This document shows, piece by piece, positions 29,601 to 37,726 of a DNA stretch of 64,000 bases. Source of the stretch: JABDMH01 sp965223165 (GTDB lineage: Bacteria > Bacteroidota > Bacteroidia > Chitinophagales > Saprospiraceae); NCBI GenBank assembly GCA_965223165.1, contig CBDCVQ010000013.1:177130-241129 (forward strand). Direction: 5' to 3'. How positions within the stretch are numbered: the first letter of the stretch is position 1; each line of letters opens with the position of its first letter. A program made the position numbers and the translations under genes. A model generated the notes under the pieces. That model ran no database searches and was not told where the DNA came from. It worked only from the letters and a program-made list of their open reading frames with translations.

Positions 29601-29744
29601 TCCAGGTGGGGCACATTAAACTAGGGCTCAGGTTACTAAACCTATTTCGCGTTTTAATCCCCACGCTGGACGGACTAAGCGAGAATATCAAATAGAAAAT
29701 AGGGACAAAAAGCCCATTAGTAAGGTCTTGATCTAGCTTAGCCG
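29601..29744 (+). ncRNA. Predicted IS110 bridge RNA (target- and donor-binding loops)
   Basis: Two consecutive stem-loops were found by eye. Loop 1: outer stem 29601-29611 with 29659-29670 (one bulge), inner stem ATTAAA 29615-29620 with 29653-29658, central hairpin AGGTT/AACCT (29630-29643), leaving internal loop arms 29621-29629 (CTAGGGCTC) and 29644-29652. The left arm equals the target sequence at the insertion point. Loop 2: stem 29671-29680 with 29736-29744, inner stem ATCAA/TTGAT (29687-29691, 29728-29732), hairpin GGG/CCC (29702-29715). Its left arm 29692-29701 (ATAGAAAATA) matches the element's right end ATAGAAAA at 30791-30798. This is the known IS110 bridge-RNA architecture; the folding is not computed. 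Confidence 0.75.
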
Positions 29745-29780
29745 ATTCGGTCAATTAGATAACCTAATTCATTATCTATC

Positions 29781-30794
29781 ATGAAGTTAATGTATTTCGT
29801 CGGAATCGACATTTCTAAATCTACCTTCAATGTGGCCGTATACCATGACAGTGAAATTAGCGTGGAAGGTCAACAGGTGAATACGCCACAAGGTGCCGTT
29901 GATCTACTAATCGCATTGAGACAATTGCCCTCTTTCAGTGTGGATAACTCGGTCTTCTGTCTCGAGCACACCGGTGTATATGGATGGCATGTGCTTAACG
30001 CTTTGCATGCCGCCGGAGCAAAAATTTGCTTGGAGTCAGCCCAACGGATCAAGCATTCACTAGGCCTACAGCGAGGCAAATCTGATCAGGTAGATGCCAG
30101 ACGAATAGCCGAATATGCGGCACGCTACACCGACAAACTGAGACAATGGCATCCTGAGAGAAAGTGCATCAGACAATTGCGGCTGCTCAGTACGGTACGG
30201 TCTCGATTGCTCAAGTCAAAAAGACAATTGGAGGTGCCACTCAAGGAAGCTAAAAGTTTCATGTCTACCGACGAGTATGAGTTAATGCTGCTCCATAGTA
30301 GCAAGACAATCGAAACACTGAATGCCCAGATTGAGCAAATTGATGCCCAAATCCTGCAGCTAATTGACGCAGACTCAACGCTCAAGCCCCTGCTACTCAA
30401 AGCAACTTCGGTGCCCGGCATCGGTGTAGTAACCGCTGCCGAACTCATCATCCGTACCAACGAATTCAAGAACATCACCACAGGCAAGCAGCTTGCCTGC
30501 CAAGTAGGTATTGCTCCCTTCGAACACTCTTCTGGAAGCAGTTTACGAGGACGCAATCGGGTAAGCCACAAAGCTCACAAACGCCTCAAAACACTGCTTC
30601 ACCTCGGAGCAATGGCGGCCGTTCGAAGCCACGGCGAATTCAAACACTACTACCAACGAAAACTCGAAGAAGGAAAAAATCCCATGCTCGTCCTTAACGC
30701 TGTACGTAACAAAATGATCCTACGGGTCTTTGCCATTATCAGGAACAACACTACATATCAAAAAAACTATCATCTATCCTTGCATAAGCCATAG
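29781..30794 (+). CDS. IS110 transposase (DEDD RuvC-like plus Tnp20)
   Basis: The 337-residue product has N-terminal DEDD RuvC-fold motifs (FVGIDISKSTFNVAV, CLEHTGVYGWHV, KSDQVDARRIAEYA). The central helices form a coiled-coil-like region. The C-terminal transposase_20 domain shows SVPGIGVVTAAELI and GIAPFEHSSGSSLRG, with the catalytic Ser within SSGSS. Full length. It is the recombinase that would be guided by the RNA encoded upstream. Confidence 0.95.
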   Translation: MKLMYFVGIDISKSTFNVAVYHDSEISVEGQQVNTPQGAVDLLIALRQLPSFSVDNSVFCLEHTGVYGWHVLNALHAAGAKICLESAQRIKHSLGLQRGKSDQVDARRIAEYAARYTDKLRQWHPERKCIRQLRLLSTVRSRLLKSKRQLEVPLKEAKSFMSTDEYELMLLHSSKTIETLNAQIEQIDAQILQLIDADSTLKPLLLKATSVPGIGVVTAAELIIRTNEFKNITTGKQLACQVGIAPFEHSSGSSLRGRNRVSHKAHKRLKTLLHLGAMAAVRSHGEFKHYYQRKLEEGKNPMLVLNAVRNKMILRVFAIIRNNTTYQKNYHLSLHKP

Positions 30795-30798
30795 AAAA

Positions 30799-30872
30799 CT
30801 CGAAGGCACAAAGGGATTTTGGAGGCCACTAGGGCGCGAGGGCACTAAATTTGGGGCGACCAGGGCCTCTTT
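30799..30872 (+). repeat. CCACTAGGGC low-complexity repeat, right half of IS110 target
   Basis: It continues the repeat broken at 29482 (left half 29441-29482). It reads ctcgaaggcacaaaggg...ggaggccactagggcgcgagggcactaaa and leads into the propeller coding sequence, as at 19599. Confidence 0.7.
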
Positions 30873-30896
30873 TTACTCACGCTCTGTACATGCCTG

Positions 30897-32093
30897 ATGG
30901 TGCAGAGCGGCCTCGAGGCGCAAACCACGCTGACAACCCGTAAGATCGAGGGGCTTTCGTTATTTGGCAATACAGACCAGGGTTTTGCCCTGGGGCCGGA
31001 CAGTACCGTGTACTTCTACGACGGCAAGTTTTTCGATAGCAAGATCTTCCGCTACGACGAGCTGGGAGATTCTCTGGTACAGATACCCTGTGACAAGTGT
31101 AGACAGATCGAAGACCTAGCGGTGGCGGCGGACGGTACCCTCTATATCGCGGATGGACTTAATGGCATCATTCGCCTGGATGGGGGCGGAGATACGGTGT
31201 TGCTCAGCATGAGCGTGCAGTTCATCGCTGTAGGAGAGGCTGGTCACATCTATGCGGTGCACGATGCCGCTTTCCTCGACGGGAGCATCCTGGTCTTTGA
31301 CGGTGCCGTGTGGTCGGAGTTTAATAGCGACAACACTGCCTTGCCGACCAACACATTCTACGGCGTGTCGGCCGCCCCGGATACCTCGGCCTGGATCAGC
31401 ACTAGAGAAGGGCTAGCGCACTACCGTGACAGTACCTTTACCATGATTCCCGGTTATGATTTCCGGGTAGATGAGACCCTGGTGGGCCCATCCGGTGAGG
31501 TGTGGCTCTTGCCCCAGAGCACGGGCTACCGCATCTGGACGGGCACGCAGTGGGAGATCTATGAGCGACGGTTTCCCTTTTCTGCCCGGGGCTTCAGCGC
31601 CATGGGCCTGTCGAGCGACACCTCCCTTTGGTGCACGCGAGATGCCCTCTACCGCGACGATCGCCTGGCCGATACGGCGGAGATCATACCCTATAGTGCC
31701 TTGGGGTTTGAGGGAGGCACGCCCTTTGTGCGGCAGATGCTGATCGACGCGCAGGACCGCATCTGGCTCAGCGGCGACTTTGACTTTCTGCTGATCATTG
31801 AGCCGGGCATGACCGTATCCACGCGGGATCAGCCGCCGGTCCAACCCCTGTCCATCTACCCCAATCCCACCACCGACTACCTCACGATCGCACTCCCGAG
31901 CACGGTGCTCCAGTCAGCACCTGACCTAACCCTCCAACTGACCGACGTAGCCGGCCGGGTAGTACTTAGCAAGAAATTGACAAACGCCGTCTCCGAATAT
32001 CAACTTCTGGTGGCGCACCTGCCTTCGGGTCGGTATTACTGTACCCTGCAGCAAGGTGTGCGGCGCTGGCTGGGACAGGTGCAGTTGCGGTAG
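30897..32093 (+). CDS. T9SS-sorted beta-propeller-like protein (type 1), 5' end damaged
   Basis: 398 residues from the first ATG (MVQSGLEAQTT). Homology with 42820 extends upstream through LFLLTLCTCL without any start codon in frame, so most of the signal peptide is not translated unless an unusual start is used. The body and T9SS sorting domain are complete. It is followed by the conserved ~160-bp spacer and the toxin at 32254. Confidence 0.78.
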   Translation: MVQSGLEAQTTLTTRKIEGLSLFGNTDQGFALGPDSTVYFYDGKFFDSKIFRYDELGDSLVQIPCDKCRQIEDLAVAADGTLYIADGLNGIIRLDGGGDTVLLSMSVQFIAVGEAGHIYAVHDAAFLDGSILVFDGAVWSEFNSDNTALPTNTFYGVSAAPDTSAWISTREGLAHYRDSTFTMIPGYDFRVDETLVGPSGEVWLLPQSTGYRIWTGTQWEIYERRFPFSARGFSAMGLSSDTSLWCTRDALYRDDRLADTAEIIPYSALGFEGGTPFVRQMLIDAQDRIWLSGDFDFLLIIEPGMTVSTRDQPPVQPLSIYPNPTTDYLTIALPSTVLQSAPDLTLQLTDVAGRVVLSKKLTNAVSEYQLLVAHLPSGRYYCTLQQGVRRWLGQVQLR

Positions 32094-32253
32094 AGATTTG
32101 CAGGGATCACTAAGTGTAAGACAAAACATCGAGAGATATCAGAGAGTGAAAACGCACAGAGTGGACCGAAACAGAATCCCAGATTTCTAATCACGTGCAT
32201 GTTGAACAGATCACAAATTACCTCGCCATTCACACTTGAAAAATCATAGATCC

Positions 32254-35034
32254 ATGAAGAAGTGTATCCGCCTGCTTATTGCGCTTTTGTTGCTGTATTT
32301 CGGCTATCAGTCGTCGTTTGCACAGAGCTTTGTTCGGTTATTCGATGCGACTGAACAAGATCACAGCAATTACGATCAACGATTGCAGGACTCTACTAAT
32401 GCATTGCTAGATATCTTCATCAACGACAGTTTTGCCGATTCTTTTGCAATCTATGATTTCGGGTTTTATCTGCACAATGAAGTCTTTCAGGGTGGCTTCC
32501 CAGGCGTTTTCGAGCAAGTCACAGCTCAGGTGGAGGCCCAGACGGAATACTTTGTTTTGATCGGCAGGGCATACGACGATGAAGGTAATTTTGAGCTCTT
32601 TATCAAGAGTAAATTTCCTGGACACGCCGATTTTGTTTGTCTTCAGGACGTAGACCGAATTTCACTGGACGGCATCCTGCGGTCCGCTATCGAGGAGGAA
32701 TTGGGATCTGAGATTGGAGTTGGACCCCTGAATGAGGCCATGGCAATTGGCATACACTTCTTGGCTGATCGCCTGAACTACCTTCTTTATTGTAGTTGCA
32801 GTGGCAGCCCCAATCAGCGATCCATCAATCAGTGTCCTACCGAACATGGATTTGCCGAGATTAATGTGCTGCTTCGCGGACTAGGGTGGCGACGAACAGA
32901 GATATCGCATGTGAGGCCTTCAACTTGGGACGATTCAAACGAAATCTATGATTTTGCGAATAAAGAATTCAGGATTGACGGGGAGACAGTGACCATTCCT
33001 GATCAGATCGTCGAGAGTAAGGCCACCTTTGATAGCCTAATGTCGGGTAAGGTCTACATCCTTGACAATGAGAGCTTCAACAACGGTGAGTGGGAAACTT
33101 TCTTGGCGGAATCCATCAATCCCGCAAACGACTATGTTGAGGGCTGGGTAATTGCCAATGACGGTGATCAGTATTACCTGTACTCAGCCTATTTCATAGG
33201 AATTGACAATTTGCCTGCTGCAGCAGCTCAGATTAGGGCGAATTTCAATGGTAGGAGTGTAGTACTTCCTGCGATGAAGTATGTGCTGCAGGTCTTGGGC
33301 AATGCTGCGTTGGATGCACTCATGCAGGGAGTAATATATTACATCTTCTTTGAGGAGATAGATACCTGGGAAAAGGCCTTCGATGAGGTAAGCTATTTAG
33401 GGGCGGTTTGGGAGGGAATCAGCAGCCTTCTTCCCTGGAAGAAGGCCAAAAGACTGGGTCCCATAATGAGGGCGGCAACAACCGCACTTGTGGGCGTGAT
33501 CGATAAAGCCAATCGCGATGACAACTATACCATAAATCAGGGTTTTGCAGATTTTGCTGTGGGTTTCGGAAGCTCTTACCTGGTGGAATTAGCAACACAT
33601 CCGAAAGTCACAGAGCTGGTGAGTTCAAAGTTGTCGGAGGTCTACGATAGATTTGCTGAAGGTTTAGTAAGGTGGTATGACGATACCCCCCATCAAGTAG
33701 TACAAGACATGGTCAAGCCAGTGATTCGAGAGACTTCCACATTGAGATATGTGTCTCGTTTCGGGTGCTTTGCATCAACCACATCGGTACTAATGGCGAA
33801 CAATACTTTTGCGCAGTCACATAATGAAATGACCTCCCTGCAATCCGCTGTCCTGTCTATAGAGAAGGTTGAGGTTGATGATATGGTGATAGCCTATAGA
33901 CATGGGATGGGTGACCTTCCTTCTTCTCTCTCTGGCGATAGCTCCCATGCTCTTGGATGGCAATCATACGACTATTTAGAGATTACCCCGGAGACATGGC
34001 AGATCGGCAGTTTCCTTCTTGAGGAGGAAGATGGGAGCTTTGCCGAGATTGAAGCCAATCGGCCGATAACCTGGTTTACAAATAACAGATTGACGAGGCA
34101 AGGTGACCGCGTTTGGTTGGATATTAGCGAAATGGGAGTTCGAGGCTTTGCAGAACTACAGTCAATCAGGCCCTGTCGGATCAACACCAACAGCCTTGAT
34201 ATGAGCAGTGATCGTCTTATAGAGCGACCTGTCATTACTACTTATCGGAGAACAGCGCGGCTGTTAGGTGAATATACTTTTAGCAATGGCAGCCGGATAA
34301 GGTGCACACCGAACCATCCTCTTTATAGTCTTGAGAGGAGAAGGTATGTTCCGATTGGAGACCTGGCCGCTTCGGAGCCTGTTCTTACTGCTCGAGGGAC
34401 GGAGGCTAGATTTTGCAGCGAGAAGCTTGATGAATCAATAGAGGAAGTTTTCAATCTTGAGGTTTGGAGGGCACACAACTACTTTGTCAGTAGGCCGGAG
34501 ACCGAAGATTTCCTGTTGGCGCACAATTCTTGCTGGGATGTTATTAAGGACATTTTCAAATTACTTGACATAAGCTTCGTTGATGCTATAAAGATAGATG
34601 GAAGGAAGTGGTCTTATAAAGTGACGCAACATGACGTCCCACTGGCCAAGGAAGTTGACCTCTCAGAAATCATTGGAGAATTTAAACAGGCTAGGATCGC
34701 TTTAGCTAAGGAGGGCACAGCGGGAATGGATGCAGTTTCCGAGTTTGGAGATATTATGTCCTATAAGGCAATGGATGGTACTAGCGCGCAGCAAAATATC
34801 GATAATTTGGCTAGTAATATAGAAGAGGCTATATTTAAATACCGAACTAAGGTCAATCATAATGGAATGAAAGGCGAAATCTGGGTTAGGGGTCTCCACG
34901 CAACATACAATCAAGTCAAGCCCAAATTCTTGGCAGCGAAGGGACCAAATTTTAGATACGATGCGAATAAGGACTTTATTAGTAAGATATTCTATGTAGA
35001 TGGGAATGGCGTCGTGTACCAGTTTGATTGGTGA
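32254..35034 (+). CDS. Secreted Hint-domain polymorphic toxin with unrecognised tip
   Basis: The product is 926 residues from ATG 32254 (an upstream TTG is in frame). The signal peptide is MKKCIRL...SSFAQS. The leader (FVRLFDATEQDHSNY...SFAIYDFGFYLHNEVFQGG) and cysteine segment (LYCSCSGSPNQRSINQC) are almost identical to 39103 for ~340 residues. A Hint domain runs from Cys505 (GCFASTTSVLM) through TPNHPLYSLE to H757-N758. The released ~168-residue tip (CWDVIKDIFKLLDISFVDAI...GEIWVRGLHATYNQVKPKF) is not recognised. There is no T9SS sorting domain on this protein. The immunity gene starts 14 bp after the stop. Confidence 0.87.
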   Translation: MKKCIRLLIALLLLYFGYQSSFAQSFVRLFDATEQDHSNYDQRLQDSTNALLDIFINDSFADSFAIYDFGFYLHNEVFQGGFPGVFEQVTAQVEAQTEYFVLIGRAYDDEGNFELFIKSKFPGHADFVCLQDVDRISLDGILRSAIEEELGSEIGVGPLNEAMAIGIHFLADRLNYLLYCSCSGSPNQRSINQCPTEHGFAEINVLLRGLGWRRTEISHVRPSTWDDSNEIYDFANKEFRIDGETVTIPDQIVESKATFDSLMSGKVYILDNESFNNGEWETFLAESINPANDYVEGWVIANDGDQYYLYSAYFIGIDNLPAAAAQIRANFNGRSVVLPAMKYVLQVLGNAALDALMQGVIYYIFFEEIDTWEKAFDEVSYLGAVWEGISSLLPWKKAKRLGPIMRAATTALVGVIDKANRDDNYTINQGFADFAVGFGSSYLVELATHPKVTELVSSKLSEVYDRFAEGLVRWYDDTPHQVVQDMVKPVIRETSTLRYVSRFGCFASTTSVLMANNTFAQSHNEMTSLQSAVLSIEKVEVDDMVIAYRHGMGDLPSSLSGDSSHALGWQSYDYLEITPETWQIGSFLLEEEDGSFAEIEANRPITWFTNNRLTRQGDRVWLDISEMGVRGFAELQSIRPCRINTNSLDMSSDRLIERPVITTYRRTARLLGEYTFSNGSRIRCTPNHPLYSLERRRYVPIGDLAASEPVLTARGTEARFCSEKLDESIEEVFNLEVWRAHNYFVSRPETEDFLLAHNSCWDVIKDIFKLLDISFVDAIKIDGRKWSYKVTQHDVPLAKEVDLSEIIGEFKQARIALAKEGTAGMDAVSEFGDIMSYKAMDGTSAQQNIDNLASNIEEAIFKYRTKVNHNGMKGEIWVRGLHATYNQVKPKFLAAKGPNFRYDANKDFISKIFYVDGNGVVYQFDW

Positions 35035-35048
35035 CTTGCTGCAAAAGG

Positions 35049-35696
35049 ATGAATATATCTGATTTCCTGTTCTTTGATCATTTCGGACACATAGCCAACC
35101 CGACTTGTCATCTGAGATTCACCCCTACCCTGAAGGGTAAGCAGCTTTATGCAGATTCAAAAGGACACATGTTCTCCAGGATCTATCAGCTTCTAGAGAG
35201 TGTGCTTGGTTGTCACTTCAACCTCTTTTGCGAAGACTATGGGCACCTAGATTTGAAGTCAGGGGTTGATTTGGCGGTATTTGAGCCACCATCCGAGGCA
35301 CTCTTCACTGTCATGGTATACATGGATTGTGACGTGTATTGGTGTGATGTTGATGCCGTGTGTATTGAGAAGGTGAGGCTTCCTAGGTCTTTGCTGGTGT
35401 CATTTAGCAGTCGAAGAATGGGAACAGGTGGTTCATACCCTACTTGCTCCATTACTTTCGAACACAATTTCTTCTCTAATCATATATGCACAAGCGAGAC
35501 ATTTGGAACCAGAGCCATGGAGCTTTTTTATTTTGAGCCGGCAGCAGTTTTAAATCGGATGAAGATGCGGCTATTGTCCTTTGAGATCTTGAATTCCTTG
35601 CAGGAACTTGATGTGTCGTTCTCACCTGATAGAACCAGAATTCAACCTTATGATAAATATGGCTTCTTAGATGGAGCAGAGATTGTTCTTGAGTGA
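35049..35696 (+). CDS. Probable immunity protein for the 32254 toxin
   Basis: ATG 35049 is preceded by a good AAAGG ribosome site. An in-frame TTG at 35028 would overlap the toxin. The 215-residue soluble protein (MNISDFLFFDHFGHIANPTCHLRF...) is of no recognised family. Assigned by position. Confidence 0.6.
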   Translation: MNISDFLFFDHFGHIANPTCHLRFTPTLKGKQLYADSKGHMFSRIYQLLESVLGCHFNLFCEDYGHLDLKSGVDLAVFEPPSEALFTVMVYMDCDVYWCDVDAVCIEKVRLPRSLLVSFSSRRMGTGGSYPTCSITFEHNFFSNHICTSETFGTRAMELFYFEPAAVLNRMKMRLLSFEILNSLQELDVSFSPDRTRIQPYDKYGFLDGAEIVLE

Positions 35697-35990
35697 ATTC
35701 ATGCGACCGTGTATTGTGCCGGTTAGAGATCCGTCTGAAGTTCGGGCAACCTTTTTTTGGATTTGGCAAACGTCACGTTCGAGACGGCGAGAGGACATCG
35801 AGTACTGCTTGCTAAACTCGAGTCGGGACTTCTCGGTCGATTATTCCTACATGATCAAATATATCTACGAAAAGGACAATGCGAGACATTGTTTATCATT
35901 CCATCAGACTTTGATGATGTCTGATTGAGAAACTGGATACTCTTCCTTGTGATGTGTGGTAGGCTTTGGCAATGAGCCTGAAAGACGGTT
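35697..35990 (+). other. No intact gene; probable toxin debris
   Basis: A weak 85-codon frame (35671-35928) overlaps the previous gene and lacks a ribosome site. A few residues before the WHH relic (KDG stop KLCDKLGIPFQHF) suggest this segment once encoded the upstream part of that tip. Confidence 0.45.
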
Positions 35991-36231
35991 AAAAGCTGTG
36001 TGACAAACTTGGAATTCCTTTTCAGCACTTCCATGGTGGGAATGCTTCCTTTGCTGGCAGGGATGGAATAAAATGGACGTGGCATCATCATCAGGATGGT
36101 AGGACTATGCAACTAGTCCTATTGATAATAATGGAAGGACGGGACATGTAGGAGGATCTGCAATAATTAAGAAGGGAGGAAAGGGAAATTATATGAGCCC
36201 TGCAAAAGTTTCTAAAAGTGGTTGTTTATAG
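35991..36231 (+). pseudogene. Orphan WHH-type HNH nuclease tip, one base deleted
   Basis: In frame 36002 the sequence reads DKLGIPFQHFHGGNASF, then GIKWTWHHHQDGRTMQLV. After loss of one C near 36118 (gtcctatt, expected gtccctatt) the next frame continues PIDNNGRTGHVGGSAIIKKGG...SKSGCL and ends at TAG 36229, directly before the ATG of the SMI1 gene. TWHHHQDGRTMQLVP and GH.GG are the signature of the WHH family of HNH/EndoVII toxins. Upstream is a stop at 35990, so only the tip survives. Confidence 0.8.
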
Positions 36232-36663
36232 ATGAAAGACTTGATTCCGAGTAGATTCCAGCTAAATGATGGAGTTTCGATCTTAGAGATTCATGAAGCA
36301 CAAAGGCAGAATAAGTTTGTGATACCCTCAGATTATGTTTACTTTTTGTTGCATACCAATGGCTTGATTATTAATGAGGGGCTTCAAATAACTATAGATA
36401 AACAGAATCCAATAGTCCGAATTGATGACTTGGTTGATCTGGAGTGGTTGGTAAAGGAATTCATTTATGATCACGAAGAGGGAGCAGATGCAATTTATAG
36501 GGACAAATTCTTGAAAATTGCATCCACATATGGTCAAGATCGCGTACTGATTGGCTACTCAAATGAAGTTGTCAATCAAATATACCTATTTGACTATGAT
36601 GATGATCAGCTTGTGAAGATTTGCGATTCAATATTTGAGTTTTTAGACGTCCATTTGATCTGA
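36232..36663 (+). CDS. SMI1/KNR4 immunity protein for the WHH tip
   Basis: 143 residues, intact. SMI1/KNR4 hallmarks: an N-terminal helix, KFVIPSDYVYFLLHTNG, a central acidic strand and C-terminal VNQIYLFDYDDDQLVKICDSIFEFLDVHLI. The start codon abuts the stop of the WHH relic with no gap, preserving the toxin/immunity junction after the toxin decayed. The frameshifted gene at 25464 is its nearest relative in the window. Confidence 0.85.
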   Translation: MKDLIPSRFQLNDGVSILEIHEAQRQNKFVIPSDYVYFLLHTNGLIINEGLQITIDKQNPIVRIDDLVDLEWLVKEFIYDHEEGADAIYRDKFLKIASTYGQDRVLIGYSNEVVNQIYLFDYDDDQLVKICDSIFEFLDVHLI

Positions 36664-37006
36664 AAGAGTAGGGATGTATGGGACGCAATGTAGTCTCATA
36701 GGGGAATAATAGCCACAGTATGGCAATAGGCGCTATTTACACGAAGACACTGTCGAAATCGACTTGCATCCGCATCTGAATCTCTTCGCTTATAGTCAGT
36801 ATTTGGACTATAGTAGAGCTGGGATACCGTGAGCTCTCCCGAGAATTTTTTTATGCCTTGAATGTCTACCGGCAACAGCCGTGGAGCTCGTCCTTGATCT
36901 GGGTGACTTGGAGGCACTTACTAACCCAATCAAGATTTTTGGCAGGTAGAAACTGCCCGATGGTTGGCGGGTTATTGCGAAGATTGCCAGAGAAAATCAC
37001 GACTAT
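36664..37006 (+). other. No intact gene
   Basis: Fragments such as VELVLDLGDLEALTNPIKIFGR (36878-36946) look like decayed coding sequence continuing into the relic at 37007, but stops interrupt every frame. Confidence 0.45.
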
Positions 37007-37351
37007 GTGCGGGGAGCCTGCAGGAAGTTCTTTCCACGTGAGAAATTGGGAATCATGGAACACAGGCATTTAAAGTCGTACGTGTCTTCAGATGAAGCAG
37101 TGAAAATTAGCGATGGCCCATTTCGACATATCCAGGTCAGGCATCTTGAGTTCTGCTCTGAGATACTCAACAGCTCCCTGAAGTATCGATTGATACTGGA
37201 GTATGCGAAGTTGCATCCGCTTGAATTGGATCTTGACTCATTTCGACAAGCCTGGCAAGGTGACCACCTATCAAAGGTACTAAAAGGCTTGGTGAAACCG
37301 GATCCGTCGATACAGGAGAAGATCGCGCCGAGATATTCCGGTGGAACATAG
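37007..37351 (+). pseudogene. Relic of an unknown gene, duplicated at 42023
   Basis: The 114-codon frame contains CRKFFPREKLGIMEHRHLK...YVSSDEAVKISDGPF...SSLKYRLILEYAKLHPLELDLDSFRQAWQ, shared almost residue for residue with 42023-42322. Upstream homology runs past the apparent start. Family unknown. Both copies sit 5' of an SprB relic and propeller gene, so the fragment is part of a duplicated block; it may be the 3' end of an immunity gene. Confidence 0.5.
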
Positions 37352-37480
37352 GTTTGTGCTCGTGGGCTCCTACTATCTTTCAACCCTCAATCTGGATCTG
37401 CGCTCCGCCAAGAGCTTTTGAAGTTTCAACCTCGAGGGGATATGACGGGCTTATTGTTCTCCACCGGAGCCTGTAGTGCC

Positions 37481-37711
37481 ATGGCTCCCTTCCGGCTGGT
37501 CGAACCCCGCCCCTTACTGGTACACTTTGAGACGGGACAGACCGCCCGCAATCCCTTTTCCATCGCAGGAGGCACGGCGCCCTATCAGGCCAGCTGGGTG
37601 CACAAGCCACCTCCACACGCGCTGACCAGCGGCAGCATCTGCGACGACCCCAAACTACAGGTGACCGATGCCAATGGCTGTGTCACCATCATTGATAATT
37701 GCAATAACTGA
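37481..37711 (+). pseudogene. SprB-type repeat fragment (copy 2 of 3)
   Basis: Nearly identical to 13829-14059 (MAPFRLVEPRPLL...GGTAPYQASWVH...VTDANGCVTIIDNCNN), and again 15 bp before a type 2 propeller start. The SprB repeat pattern is GGTAPY...VTDANGC. No signal peptide or complete protein. Confidence 0.6.
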
Positions 37712-37726
37712 TAAGCTCCGACAAAC

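Larger units (their letters stand above)
29483..30798 (+). mobile_element. IS110-family insertion sequence (about 1316 bp)
   Basis: Boundaries come from the interrupted repeat: left flank ...ccactagggc, right flank ctcgaaggcacaaag, compared with the continuous cactagggctcgaaggcac at 1699 and 52950. There is no target duplication beyond one ambiguous C and no terminal inverted repeats, both normal for IS110. A 298-bp non-coding 5' end precedes the transposase, the layout of IS110-group elements that encode a bridge RNA. Confidence 0.85.

Noticed and set aside
35671..35928. 85-codon frame after the immunity gene
   Set aside because: It overlaps the 3' end of 35049-35696, has no ribosome site and no resemblance to any other cassette product.
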